A stretch of DNA of 64,000 bases from Torymus aiolomorphi. Lineage: Eukaryota; Arthropoda; Insecta; Hymenoptera; Torymidae. The notes beneath the pieces were generated by a model, which saw only the letters and a program-made list of their open reading frames with translations, was not told the origin of the DNA and made no database searches. A program made the position numbers and the translations under genes. Positions 20,270 through 31,648 of this stretch are shown here, piece by piece. Position 1 is the stretch's first letter, and each line of letters starts with the position of its first letter. The DNA lies in the NCBI GenBank assembly GCA_036365515.1, contig CM070874.1, positions 208,066,297 to 208,130,296 on the forward strand. Direction: 5' to 3'.

Positions 20270-23200
20270 GATTATGACCGAAGACGAAAAAATGGTACGA
20301 AAGTTTTATAAATCTACGGTTAAAGGCGATGAAACTGGTAGATTTGTAGTTTGCAACAAAGATTCGAGAAAACGCTGATTTGAAGAAAACTTATGCTGAG
20401 TCCATGCAAGAGTATTTAACATTGAGCCACATGAAACCAGTCCCGATTAAAGATCTCGATTTAGATCAATGTTTTTTTCTACCTCACCATGAGGTAATTA
20501 AAACAGTTAGCACTACCACAAAATAAAGAACGGTTTTTAACGCTTCGGCTAAAACGAATCAGGGTTTCTCTCTGAACGATTTCCTTCACGTAGGCCCCAA
20601 CCTTCTCCCAGAGGTGATAGATCTCATAACCAAATGGCCATTTGTCTTTACAGCAGATATCGAAAAGATGTTTCGCCAAATTTCGGTCCATGGAGAGGTT
20701 CAGCCTTTACAGGCTATTCTTTGGAGGGGGGTAGAGAGTGAAGAGTTGAAACGACATTTTTTGACGACGCTTACTTTTGGTCTTGGTTGTTCATCATATT
20801 TAGCCAGTAGAACACTCAAACAATTAGCGTTTGTAGGACAATCGGGTTATCCATTAGCTAGCCAGATATTAGGAAAGGAAATTTATATTGATGATATTTG
20901 TATGGGGATTTCTCGCTAGATAAAGCTAGACTTAAACAGGGACAAGTCATCCAACTATTATCCCAAGCAGGCTTTAAACTTAGAAGATTGTTGACCAATA
21001 ATGATGAACTAAAAGACTGGCTTCCGGAGAATGTATTGGCTACCGAAACTTCTCTCAATATAGGTACGGGCTTTTCGGTCCTGGGGATAGCTTAGAATCC
21101 TGTGGAAGACTGCTTCTATTTTAATTTAAATTTAGCATCTCTAGACGGAGTTGTAACGAAAAGGTCCGTCTTATCTAAAATCGCTAAATTGTTCGATCCA
21201 TTTGGATGGTTAACTCCGATTATCGTAACATCCAAGATTTTCATGCAATCCTTGTGGGCCCTAACGAAAGAATGGGACACGAAGCTTCCTCATGCTTATG
21301 AGAACAATTAGAAACAATGGTACGATTAATTGTCCTCAATTACGAAAATACGTGTTCTCCGGTGGATTGGTGTTCAGTCTCCCACCCAAGCCTTTAACTT
21401 CACGGATTCGCAGATGCTTCAAAGCTAGCTTACGCAGCTGTGGTATATTTGAGAGTGATTGATAAAGAGTCTCTAGTTTATCTTCTTGGCGCTAAGACCA
21501 AAGTAGCCCCGCTGAAAACTCTATCAATACCTGGATTGGAGCTGTGCACGGTACAACTCCTGGCTAAACTTGTTCGTCCCATCGCAGATAATTTTGAATA
21601 CGGCCAGCCCACTGTTCATTTATGGTCAGACTCTAAGAATGTTCTGTATTGGTTGCGAGATATTCCGGCAAAATGGCCTACCTTCATATCGAACAGGTGT
21701 TCGAATATCTCAACTTTGTTACCTGAGGCTTTTTGGCACCACATTGGTTCCAAAGAAAACCCGGCAGACATAGCTTCTCGGAGCTCGTCAGCTGAGAACC
21801 TCTTAGGAAATGAATTATGGCGGTTAGGCTCCAAGAAATTGAGAGATAATGTTGATCAATGGACGTGTTCTCATGATCTTACAGCGGAAGGTGTTGCATT
21901 CGTATTGCACTCACATAACAGTTCAAACCCTGAAACAGTTTGTCTCGATGCCCATGAACTTTCCAACATGGTTGGCAGCACCAAAGATCAACCCGAAATC
22001 TGGCCACTCATAGAAACTTATTCTTCGCTCGCCAAGCTAATGCGTATCACTGTATACATTATGAGATTCATTCGTGCTATATTAGAAAAGAGAGTCAAGT
22101 TGAAGGAAAAGGTTAAAGGATTGTGTTGTCAAAATTTCCAGTACCCTTGGAAGGAGACATCCAAATCGTTGAGATGCGTCACGCCAAGTTGTTATGGAGT
22201 TATTTGACTTAAATGCAACATTTTCGTTCTGAAATAGAAACTCTCGCTCAGGACGGTATTTTAAGGAGATCTTCATTGAAAAATTTAAACCCTACTCTGA
22301 TAGATGGTCTCCTGAAGGTGGGCGGGCGCCTTAAGCACTCTATATTGAGTGAAGACGAAAGCTCACCTATTATTCTGCCGGCTAGAGCGCGTATTACTTA
22401 CTTGCTAATTGATGATTGTCATCACCTGACTATGTACGGGGGAAACACGCTCACCTTGATCAGTCTGAGGCGGATCTTCTGGATAATTAAGGGTAAGCTT
22501 GCTGTGAAGACCTTTATTCGTAATTGCGTGTCTTGTAAAAGGTTTCAAACTTCAACTCCTTCCAACTTATGGGCGGCCTGTTCAAAGCTAGAGTACGACC
22601 ATCGCACCCCTTTCTCCACTCAGGCGTCGACTATGCGGGTCCCTATTGGCTCCATACTACGCGAGATCGCGGATATAAATCCTACAAGGGATACTTTGTT
22701 ATCTTCAAGTGTCTTAGTACCAAAGCCACCCATTTAGAAGCTGTTTCTACCTATGACACCGAGACGTTTATTTCTGCATTTAAACGCTTCGTTGCTCGCA
22801 GGGGCCATTGTGTTCAAATGATAAGCGATCAAAGGACTAATCGGGTGGCGTGGGTGCAGAATTGCGCAGAATGTACACGGAAGGATCGGCTTCCAGCCAC
22901 GCGGTGCTCAATCCCTAGGTCGTGAAGGTACCACTTGGAACTTCAACCTCTCCTGGAGGTTCTTATTTCGGTAGCCTTTGGGAAGCTAGAGTTAAATATG
23001 TTAAATACCACCTCAAAAGAGTAATAGGAGAAACCAAACTCACTTATGAAGAATTTGCTACGATTTTATACCAGATAGAAGCATGTCTTAATTCTCGTCC
23101 TATTTTTCCTTTAACTGACGATGTCACCGAATTGGTTGCTCTAACTCCTGCGCATTTTCTAATTGGAGAACCCCCACTTTTAATTACAGAACTACATTTG

Positions 23201-23569
23201 ACTGAGGAAAAGATTCCTCCACTTCAAACATGGCGTCTGGTGACCCAACTGGTACAATGATTCTGGGATCTTTGGTCTCACGACCACCTTCAGAGTCTAC
23301 AACGCCGTTCTAAATGAATGGGATCCCAGCCGTGTTTCAAAGTGGTAGATATCGTCCTGGTCAAACAGGAGAACTCGTCGCCTACGCACTGGCCCCTGGC
23401 TCGAGTGATCGAGGTGTTCCCCGGCTCCGATGACTTGGTCCATGTGGTCAAGGTCCGCACTACCAACACTGTTCTTCGTCATCTCATCACCAAACTCGTC
23501 AAGATTCTAAGTGATGGCGAAAGACAATGCAAGTCTCAATCAGTGAAGAAACTGGACAATGAAATTTGA
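20270..23569 (+). pseudogene. pol: BEL/Pao pol 2: RT, RNase H, integrase (fragmented)
   Basis: RT: FTADIEKMFRQI (20647) and IYIDDICMG (20882, the catalytic Asp pair present). Then an RT/connection piece with KRSVLSKIAKLFDPFGWL (21157), RNase H (VHLWSDSKNVLYWLRD, 21615; NPADIASRSS, 21763), an integrase zinc region (HHLTMYGG...CVSC, 22421-22540) and core (SGVDYAGPYW at 22621; SDQRTN at 22827, where the family has SDQGTN; FGSLWEARVK at 22968). The C-terminal DUF5641-like part runs to 23569. At least eight frame changes or stops separate 20919, 21095, 21311, 21440, 22207, 22737, 22925 and 23260. It is more decayed than element 1. Confidence 0.88.
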
Positions 23570-23692
23570 TGGATTAACAACTACTTGAGTTTATTTTCAT
23601 AAAATTTAATGATAACCGTTTCCTACTATCAATTGTGACGTGTTTTTTCTCTCTGTTATTTTGACGTTTATAACTAAATGAGGTGGGCAGAA

Positions 23693-23957
23693 TGCCGATA
23701 ATCGTCGGTTTGTTGTTTGTATGTCGGTTAAGCACCCCTGTTTACTGTGCGATACGATAGTGAACCGCCGTGCGACAGTCGGCTTAGCCCGACGCTAGTT
23801 GTCCGAAAATTAGTCTCTCCGCGGATCGCGTGTAGTCAACTTCGCCTCTCACCTCGCGCTCGCGCTCACTAGTCTTTACCTTCAATAAACTTGAGTTCTG
23901 TGGCAAATTGGTTTTAATTACGCTTATACCCCTTTCCTTTTCCCCGTCACACCAACA
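23693..23957 (+). repeat. BEL/Pao element 2 3' LTR
   Basis: It begins TGCCGATAATCG directly after the purine tract ending in GGGCAGAA at 23692, contains CTTCAATAAACTTG (polyadenylation signal near 23884), and probably ends at ACACCAACA near 23957. The arrangement mirrors element 1 (AGGTGGGCNGAA then TG), which supports both LTR starts. The end is estimated; no second copy is present. Confidence 0.6.
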
Positions 23958-23959
23958 CA

Positions 23960-24500
23960 CGGATTTCTTTATCTCTTTTTCATTTTTCATTTTCCTTTTC
24001 TGTATAGATTTTTTGCCATTCATCACTAGTAATAACTGATGAAGTTTTAACTTTTTGTCTGTTTTTAACATTACCTTTTTTGACGATATTGTTATCACGC
24101 CACAGTAAATACTTGTCTATTGACTTAGACACATTCTGCTGATTCGTGATATCATGAAAAGGATTCAATTTCAAACCTGTTTCTTGTTTTATACTAGTGC
24201 TACTATACATGAAATCTTTATTTTGAACTGCTTTGGCACTTTCGTTTTCGTTTACAGGTGTAATACTGTCAATTTCTTGTGTGACCATAGTGCTTATTTG
24301 ATGCTCTTATTCTTGAACATTTTATTGATATACATTTTATATCTGATTCTTTTTTTAACTAAAGCTATCTTCGATATTTTCATTTTCAGCTGCTTTGGCA
24401 TTTTCGTTTGCTTTTATATGTGTAATACTGACAATTTCTTGTGGGAACGGGGTACTTGTTTGCAGCTCCTTTTCTTGAACTATAGCAGGTGAATTATACA
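23960..24500 (-). pseudogene. Possible pogo/Tigger-like transposase C-terminal tail, degraded
   Basis: A minus-strand frame (23980-24288) encodes KYLLWRDN...TSSVITSDEWQKIYTEKENEK, followed after a one-base frame change by EKEIKKSV at the LTR edge. The pattern of a hydrophobic-Trp segment, then V-I-T-S-x-x-W, then a charged Glu/Lys tail resembles C-termini of insect pogo/Tigger (CENP-B-like DDE) proteins. That assignment is from memory of the pattern and uncertain. Upstream (24290-24490) the same segment is duplicated: QEIVSITHIKANENAKAAEN resembles QEIDSITPVNENESAKAVQN. Stops lie between the copies. No catalytic core is visible. Confidence 0.35.
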
Positions 24501-24504
24501 GAGA

Positions 24505-25300
24505 TTGAGTACCGTTACTGAGTGTTAATATTATTTTTGTATCTATCGCAGCAATATTTTCGTGATCATAATTAGTGATGGATTATGCTGCAATATTAGA
24601 AAATATTACTAAAACAGATCTCATGAAGATATAGGATATAAATACTTCGGGGACATAACTGAAATATTTCGAAATGATACATTACATTGTAATATTTCGT
24701 AAATATTTCTCTGTTACTGAGTGTCAATATCTGTTTTGTATCTATCGCAGCAATATTTTCGTGATCATAATTAGTGATAGATGGTGCTGCAATATTAAAA
24801 AATATTACTAGAACAGATCTCATCAAGATATCGGATATAAATACTTCGGGGACATAACTGAAAGATCTCAAAATGATGCATTACATTGTAATATTTCATA
24901 GATATTATTCTGTTACTCTGTGTCAGTATCCCTTTTGTATCTATCGCAGCACTATTTTCGTGACCATAATTAGCGATATATCATACTGCAATATTAAGTA
25001 ATATTACTAAAATGGATCTAAACCATATATCGGATATAAATACTCGAGAGACATAACTGAAAGATTTCGAAATGATACATTACATTGCAATATTTCGGGG
25101 ATATTTCTCTGTTGTAAAGTTGCATCAAGACTGTTCTGTACATCTCAGTAATATTTCTGTGACTTTGATTAATGGTATATCAAGTTGTAATATTAAGAAA
25201 TATTATCTAAATACAATAAAATAAGATATAGCATATGAAGATACTACATAGACACCATGAAGTGTTGTAAATCGAATTATCAGATGAGAGGTACTTTTTT
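24505..25300. repeat. 199-bp tandem satellite, about four units
   Basis: The motif ATCTATCGCA followed by GCAATATTTTCGTGA recurs at 24541, 24740 and 24939, exactly 199 bp apart, with a degenerate fourth unit near 25140. Each unit also holds ATAAATACTTCGGGGACATAA and a GCAATATT core. Units are AT-rich and about 85-95% alike by eye. No coding function; the ORF at 24596-24871 is a by-product. Confidence 0.85.
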
Positions 25301-26221
25301 GTTATTTAATCGTAATATATCAATTGTCTAAATCCATGCAATATATGTTTGCCTTAACTTTATCTCATGTCACGCTATAATATTATAAAATATAAGCGTG
25401 GTAATACAACTAATAGATCACAACACTATCGCAAAAATTTTACCAGTTTCATTTTATAACAGTTACTTATATTTAAGCAACATCATTATTGGCTATATAG
25501 CACTATAATATTACTAAGATATCTGTAAAATATAAAGTAGGAATATTTATAGCACCGTAATACTTGAAAGAATTGCTATAATATTAATGCACAATAGGTC
25601 ACACCTAAATGTTACAGCAATATTCACCAAATATGTACTAGCGATTTATCGCGTGACAACATTCAATACTGAAATATTATGAAATATTCTGATCGCATAA
25701 ATACCAGATATCTCTCGAAACAATAATTCTGCGATACTACTGAATATTATAAAGAATCATGCATCGGCATAACATTGCAAACAACTTGCAGCGGTATAAC
25801 GTAGCAATATATCATCAACCGATATTTCAACAATACTGTTATTAGATATATCACATTACAATATTATACAATTATCTGTACGGTATAAAGTAACAATATA
25901 TCGTGCAAAAATGTTTGAAAATATTGTGATCATATGAAAGCACGATAGGGGACACGTAAATACTTCATAAATATTCGAGTGACATTAATAACTGATACCT
26001 CTCTAAATATAACTTCTGCGGGACTACTGAAAGATTATATAAATATTCCTATGCATCGACGTTGCGAACGTCTTGCAGTGTGGTATATGCGAGGGTGGTG
26101 GTATATCAGTAACCTATATTTCTACATTATTATTATTGATTACATCATATTATAATATAAGTGTCTGTAGAATATGAAGTAACCATATGTCGTACCACAA
26201 ACTTGAGAATTTTGGTCAATT
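25301..26221. repeat. Degenerate AT-rich continuation of the satellite
   Basis: There is no gene here. The motif GCAATATT and variants, spaced irregularly, continue through the region, suggesting eroded satellite units. No inverted ends or ORFs of note. Confidence 0.5.
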
Positions 26222-26945
26222 TGTAACGGATAATTAATTCTCCGGCTGCTCGATAATTATCCAGCTACAAATATAGTGCATGCGGCGGCGAGGCTAGCGC
26301 ACCTCGTGCAATGCACGCCGCATGCGAATCTTAATGATTGAGTTATTAAGGGAAGGAGAACAGGGTAAGGTAAATAACTACTCGCGCGTATAAAGTAGAG
26401 TCTTCGGTTTATTCAATTAATCGGGAAGAAGGGATGCTTTGCGATGCGCGGTCAGCAGGCGCGTAAGGAGGCCCGAGTTGCCGCAGGTCAGAGAGAGAGA
26501 AAGAGAGAGAGAGAGATAAGGCGAGCCGGTGCTTACAAAGTAGCGTAGTATCGCTGTCGCCGGCCTTAGATTGCGCCAGGTCCAACACCTGGTACGTCGC
26601 TCGCTCTCGGTCGCCTCGAGGCTGAAGAAGGCCACGAAGTCGTGGTCGGGTGCACACAAACAGACACTCACTCTCACGGGGAGCGCATCGCCAAATCACG
26701 ATATATACTTCCTTAATTGAAGCGAGAAGCGCAGGCGCTATCCCAAACGAGACTGATTCGACTCTCTTGAGTCTAAAAGGGTCGCGCGCGCTCCTCCTGT
26801 GCTCTCTCTCTCCCTCTCTCTCTCTTTCTCTCTCTATCGGCCGAGCGTTCTTCTGCGTCGTCTGCACCTGTAACATAGTCCGGAAAGGAATTAATACAAT
26901 TATCATACGGGGAGAGAGGAGAATGACGGAGAATAATTTTCCGTC
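26222..26945 (-). repeat. Solo-LTR-like element (about 0.72 kb)
   Basis: A GC-rich block with TG...CA-type ends (TGTAACGGATAATT at 26222; TTTTCCGTCA at 26945) lies in AT-rich satellite. Read on the minus strand it contains a TATATA near 26703 and AATAAACCG near 26410, in the right order for an LTR promoter and polyadenylation signal. CT/GA microsatellites occur at 26490-26515 and 26800-26838. The 165-residue minus-strand frame (26409-26906) is low-complexity and looks non-coding. No target duplication was found, so the interpretation is tentative. Confidence 0.45.
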
Positions 26946-27024
26946 ATAATGTTAAATCATAATATGTCAAACATAAATATTATAGCAATATTCATGTGAC
27001 GTTAAAAACTTATATCTCTCTTAA
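26946..27024. repeat. Satellite remnant between insertions
   Basis: AT-rich sequence with the local ATATT motif resumes between the solo-LTR-like block and the next MITE and again at 27456-27780, consistent with insertions into one satellite field. Confidence 0.4.
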
Positions 27025-27451
27025 GAGTGCTGTCTACCCCGATCGCAACGCCACCTACTGTAAAAAGTGTTTATTGTCAATTAACATAATTTGGGGTAAT
27101 TATAATATAAAATTCGAGTTTTCGCACGTGTATTAGGTATTAAAGTAAACTAGAACAGTTTTTACAAACTAAAGCCAATCAATAAATGCGTATTTTGTAA
27201 AGAAACGCGGGGAGCAACTTACCGCAACGTCAACTGGATGTTTGATATTTCTCTACAAAACACAAGTTCATTATTAATCTAAATTCATGAAACTTGTTTA
27301 AACGTAATCCTTATTAACTTCTACACATGCGAAAACTGAGTTATGATGGATTTAAAATTTATAAGTACATCTAAATTAATGAAAATACGTAGATGAAATC
27401 ATGGGGGCGCTGCGATCTATTCCGGAGTTGGGGTTTAGGTAGAGAGCACTC
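27025..27451. mobile_element. TTAA-flanked MITE (427 bp)
   Basis: Inverted ends GAGTGCTGTCTACCCC and (opposite strand) GAGTGCTCTCTACCTAAACC are flanked on both sides by TTAA (27021-27024 and 27452-27455). TTAA duplication is characteristic of piggyBac-mobilised elements, though the ends do not start with CCC as most piggyBac ends do. No ORF. Both ends have a GC-rich subterminal segment (CGATCGCAACGCC; GGCGCTGCGATC). Confidence 0.75.
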
Positions 27452-27898
27452 TTAACAATATCTTCTCGGCACTATGCAAGATTATTTAATAACATACACC
27501 GACATAAAGTGACAAGCATCTTGCAGCGGTATAATAATATTATTCCAACAATATTATTATTGGATACGTGACACGATAGTGTAACACAAATATCTCTGCA
27601 ACATAATGTATTTATATGTCGCACCGTATTACTTAAAAAAATTCCGTTTTAATATCACACGTAAATACGACACAATATTCGTTTATACGCACACTCACAT
27701 ACAGTCATACACACGCGCGCACGCTTGCAATAGCAGATAGTATATCACATATCATATCAGTGGTAGATACCTATGTATTTTGTATATGAGGAACCGGAAC
27801 AGCTAGAAAATGTTCCTCATATCTATAGATATACTAACTCATGTTAAATCTTATATCTGTAACTTTTTCTTTTTGCGTGAATTGGGTTTTTACGAATG

Positions 27899-28433
27899 GG
27901 TGCGTTTGATTTAGGGTACGATACAATTGTTCTTTTGCCGGCATCGCCCATGCAGTATATCTATATATATACACGGAAAAACTTTCCGAGTAGGTTCTAA
28001 CCTTCACACCGAGCAACAGCAGTGCCGCCATTCGGCGTGGTCAGTATTCCGAAGCGAGCAACAGCTGCGCGTTTTCGGCGCGCTCCGTACTCTTTTCCGA
28101 GTCACGCGCACACAGATCAGCGCAGTGGCTATATCGAATCTGAGTAACCACTACTCAGATCGGAGTAACTGTTACTCCAATGAGAAGTTTAGCGCGTGAC
28201 CCCACGGTTCAGAGTTCCATCTAGACTTGAAGGGTACCAGCTACTCCGAAAGTCTCTCAGTGTATCAATAGATATAGATATATTACATGGGCTACGGAGC
28301 GATTGTACGGTCCAATCGAATCCTGAATCGAACGCACCCTATTTCGTATTTGGGTGTGTTTGATTTAGGCGGTCATGCCATTACTGACCGTCAAGAAAAC
28401 TCCATGTCCTAAATCTAAAATCTAAATCACCCT
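27899..28433. mobile_element. Two adjacent small MITEs with GGGTGYGTTTGATTTAGG ends
   Basis: The inverted pair 27899-27975 / 28255-28345 starts GGGTGCGTTTGATTTAGG and, on the other strand, GGGTGCGTTCGATTCAGG. A second, about 82-bp element at 28352-28433 starts GGGTGTGTTTGATTTAGG and ends with TTTAGATTTAGATCA-like complement before CACCC. Between the arms are repeated GGAGTAAC/GTTACTCC palindromes (28140-28180). Target duplications are not clear. No coding capacity. Confidence 0.55.
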
Positions 28434-29040
28434 TCCGCTTTAGTTACCTAGCCTTCCCGCCTTCGTGCTTTCGAGTCCTTGCCAATCCAGCTTAATCCAA
28501 AAATTTACAGGGATAGATCAAATATGAAAGCGTAAATCAATTGATTTTAAACAAATATTATAAGAGCTAGAACCCATGCTAAGTATATTTTTATAATATA
28601 TTAATTATTTTTCGCTAACTATTTCGATCATTATGATTTTCATTGATCTTTTTGTAGGTTATAAAGACGCAACACGTGGTTTAGTATTTTATACTTAGAG
28701 TTTTAGATTACATCAACGTCTATGTATTACTTGAAGTAATTTCGATTTTCTCACTTTTTTTGGACTTGATCATGTGATGATTAGTCGTTTAGAAGTAGCC
28801 AAAAATGACTTCTACTAGAAACCTTCGTAGAAGGCTTATTAAGTATATTCTTATATATCATCTTTTTGTATCTAATTTAATTATACTATTGTTTTATTCA
28901 ATTATCTATTTTTTTATAGGTTTTAGGTTAAATACGCAAAATTTAACCTGGTGTTATTGTATTACTTTTTAAGTAATTTAGATGTTCCAATAAACTTAAT
29001 TACTTTCTGGTAATCCATTTGGAATCAATGTAGATTCGAT
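28434..29040. other. AT-rich spacer with no recognisable feature
   Basis: No ORF, repeat or inverted end was recognised. Two similar phrases (AGGTTATAAAGACGCAACACG near 28655; AGGTTTTAGGTTAAATACGC near 28917) hint at an old internal duplication. Confidence 0.4.
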
Positions 29041-29187
29041 ACGGATTGCATTTAGATTTCATATGGAAATCAGTCCCAAAACGCCCAGTGGATTTCCACA
29101 GAGAATTCCACGTAGATTCTCACATGGATTTCTATCATAAACGTTTACCGAGCAAAATTTCCATGTAGAAATCCAGGTAAATAGTAG
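29041..29187. repeat. Left remnant of the 107-bp minisatellite
   Basis: TTTCCATGTAGAAATCCAGG followed by TAAATAGTAG matches the repeating unit at 41081-43375 and stops exactly at the P-like element. The unit continues (GTGCTCCACATGG) right of 41087, so the two array parts were one before insertion. Confidence 0.85.
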
Positions 29188-29628
29188 CAGAGATGAATAG
29201 AGAGATTGCCAGCGCCCCGGAAAAAAGTGAGGCAGACTTCTGCGCGCGGCGCGCTGCTGCCTCTCGCGGCCAAAGTAGCGAAGCATGTCCACAATTTCGT
29301 GATTGGTCGTTGAGACGTGTACACGCGGCGCGGGGCGGGGCAAGCGGAAGACGACGGCTCGGCGGCTCAGTGCGCGCGCACCGGTCATGTGTATACACGA
29401 GCGACCCAGCGGCGTGCCCCGCGCTCGCCGTCTGTTTACTTCTCCCGCAACAATCCGACTTCGGCCGAGCGGCCTGACAACCGCCGCTCGGTCGTGCATT
29501 TGTATATTGTATACACGCAAATTAATGAAATTATAAACTTTAAACTGTAAAACTCAAATTCTAATTCACAACCTAAGCCGAAGGGGAGAAGATGAACATA
29601 AACGATTTCAGTGTTAGACATTGACATC

Positions 29629-29703
29629 GTAGCGGTAGCCGTGGTGGCTAAGGCGTGCGGCTAGTTTTGCCGTAATCTTTTGGATCCACGTTCAATCCCG
29701 ACT
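29629..29703 (+). ncRNA. tRNA-Ser-like pol III module in left TIR
   Basis: TAGCCGTGGTGGCTAAGGCG resembles the D-arm/A-box of class II tRNA-Ser (TGGCCGAGTGGTTAAGGCG), and GTTCAATCC at 29690-29698 fits a B box. GGCTAGTTTTGCC between them could form an anticodon-like stem-loop. The acceptor stem is not well formed, so it is not a functional tRNA gene. It is more likely a tRNA-derived SINE head or an internal pol III promoter. Confidence 0.55.
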
Positions 29704-30822
29704 CAATATATATTTTTTTTTTCTCGTGCATAATTTTTTCTATTACATTATTGTAACACAACATACAGAATTTTCACCTTTTTATCATTTAATTATCATT
29801 CTCTAGTAGAATTGATGTTTTAATTTATATTTTAAAGAATGAATAAATTAATTCACCAAGAGTAAACTCATTAAAAATATCGTTATATTTATTTTTTGCA
29901 ATAATATCCCTATCCAATTTATATGTAAAATGTAATCAATCACGGTCAAGATAAACTTTTTTAAGGATTAAGCAGGATAAAAAAAGTATCGTTGACCAAG
30001 CAAGTTCAATTTCAGAAATACATATTATATTCTCATTCCCATTCTCTAATCCCTATAAAATATACGTTATTTGTTCTAAAAGTAAGTTTCTATTAATATT
30101 ATTTATTAAGTGGTAATCAACAAGTAAGCATATAATATAAAAAGCATTTTTAATCGGCCGAAAATGCATAAAGGCTATTCTCAAAAAATGTGCATGTGCT
30201 TCAAATTGTTTTATTTAAGCCTCAAAGATAATCCTGCATAAGATTTGCATTCACATTTGGGACTTAATGAAAACACCATTTTCCTCTGAATTATAATCAA
30301 TAATAGTGTATAACATAAAAAAATGGTATTATATTATACACATTTTTTACTCTAGTAGAGTTGAAATTTAATAATTCGAAAAAATCATATTTTATTCAAT
30401 GTAACAACTCTTCTGTAAAATAAATAATTATGTACATGTTTTTACAGCGATTTCGTCATTTACTCGATTTTCCATACTCTATTTTTTAATCTATTTAAAA
30501 TATAAGTAATCGCCAAGACTTCTGACTTTTCCATATAAATTCTTCAAAATATTTAAATGTAAAAAGTTATTAAATGGCGTTAATCATATAAGAGAAGGCA
30601 AACTTTTTAACATTCTTTCGAAACATCTCTTATATTGACATTTTCGTACTTCTCAAAATAGTTGCAAACAATTTAGAAAATTCCGATAATCTCTTAAATA
30701 ATATCGTGCGAACCATTCAATATTTTTTGAAGCTGCGTTTCTTATTTTCAAAGCGATATTTTAGTAGAGAAATAATCAATCCAGCTGCATTAAAAGCTAA
30801 TAAATAATATTAGTTGAAATTT

Positions 30823-31015
30823 CAATTAATTACTCAGTTTAATTTAAAATTAAAATTTCAATCGTTATTTAAACCCCAGTTTAATTAATAACTAAAAATT
30901 CAATCGTTAACTATACCTGCGTTCAATTCAGAATTAAAATTTCAATCATTAATTAAACGAGCGTCTAATTAAGAATTAAAGTTTGAATCGTTTATTAAAC
31001 CAGTATTTAATTAAG
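30823..31015. repeat. 42-bp subterminal tandem repeats in left TIR
   Basis: AATTTCAATCGTTAATTAAAC-like units recur with CAATCGTT or variants at 30859, 30901, 30943 and 30985, i.e. every 42 bp. The mirrored block lies near 39253-39445. Subterminal tandem motifs in P and other cut-and-paste elements can be transposase-binding sites, but whether the THAP domain binds here is inference. Confidence 0.75.
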
Positions 31016-31648
31016 TTTCTTCGGACCTGATTCTGCAGTAAAAGCGTAGTCCTAAATTCAATTATTTAAGATACGAAAACGGTGAAACAAATCTCTAAAA
31101 GTAGACAGTAAAAGCTAAAATTTATGCCCTGATTCGTTACAAAATTTTGATTTTTCAGGAAGTTACAATCAATCAAAGATAGCGTAAGAAAATATTTAAA
31201 ATGCATGTTTAGTTTAACTGATTAAATGGATTGCATTTTTAGCTTTTTTTTTACTCGACGATCGTGACACATAGACGTAAATTCGTGTTTTCGGCCGTGA
31301 TTCTTTACAAGGACTTTACAATTACTGCTCGGGGATATCGCATTCGACTTCAAAATCCATTAAACGATTAAAATGAATTCTTAATTAAACGCTGCCTTAA
31401 TGAACGATTGAAATTTTAATTATTAATTAACCGATATGAACTTAATTAACGGCTTATTTAACAATTGAAATTTTTATTATTAATTAAACCCGGGGTTTTA
31501 TTAATAATTGAAATTTCAATTTTGAATTAATAATGGTATAATTTACAACCTCGGGCATTATATTATCTCGATCAGAATATTAGATTAGTCCAATTATTAT
31601 ATCCATCCATAATATTCTGCTTTAAAGTTTTTGGCTATCTTTTTTTCG

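Larger units (their letters stand above)
20226..23957 (+). mobile_element. BEL/Pao LTR retrotransposon 2, lacks gag and 5' LTR
   Basis: Plus-strand pol fragments run from just before RT to the C-terminal integrase region, followed by a polypurine tract GAGGTGGGCAGAA and a 3' LTR. The protein sequence differs clearly from element 1 (RT EKMFRQISVHGEVQP against EKMFRQIGVEQADQP), so it is another Pao family rather than an inverted duplicate. Gag, knuckles, protease and 5' LTR are absent. Confidence 0.88.
29188..31648 (+). repeat. Left terminal inverted repeat of the P-like element
   Basis: It pairs with 38620-41080. Parts: a GC-rich outer block (29200-29520) with GCGCGCGGCGCGC-type sequence and short overlapping ORFs on both strands that look fortuitous; a tRNA-like module (29629-29703); a long AT-rich middle; 42-bp tandem repeats (30823-31015); a further repeat cluster (31380-31540); and an inner edge near 31648 at GGCTATCTTT. 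No protein is clearly encoded. The arms differ by scattered substitutions and tiny indels. Confidence 0.92.

Noticed and set aside
26409..26906. 165-residue minus-strand ORF with Glu/Arg and Ser/Leu repeats
   Set aside because: Runs through GA/CT microsatellites of an LTR-like block; low complexity, not coding-like.
29059..29550. Several overlapping Arg-rich ORFs of 77-153 residues in the GC-rich TIR end
   Set aside because: Open in most frames on both strands because of GC-rich, stop-poor sequence; mirrored at 40717-41062. No domain and no codon structure.
29629..29703. Functional tRNA-Ser gene
   Set aside because: A and B boxes are recognisable but no convincing acceptor stem or standard anticodon loop; it is duplicated with the TIR.
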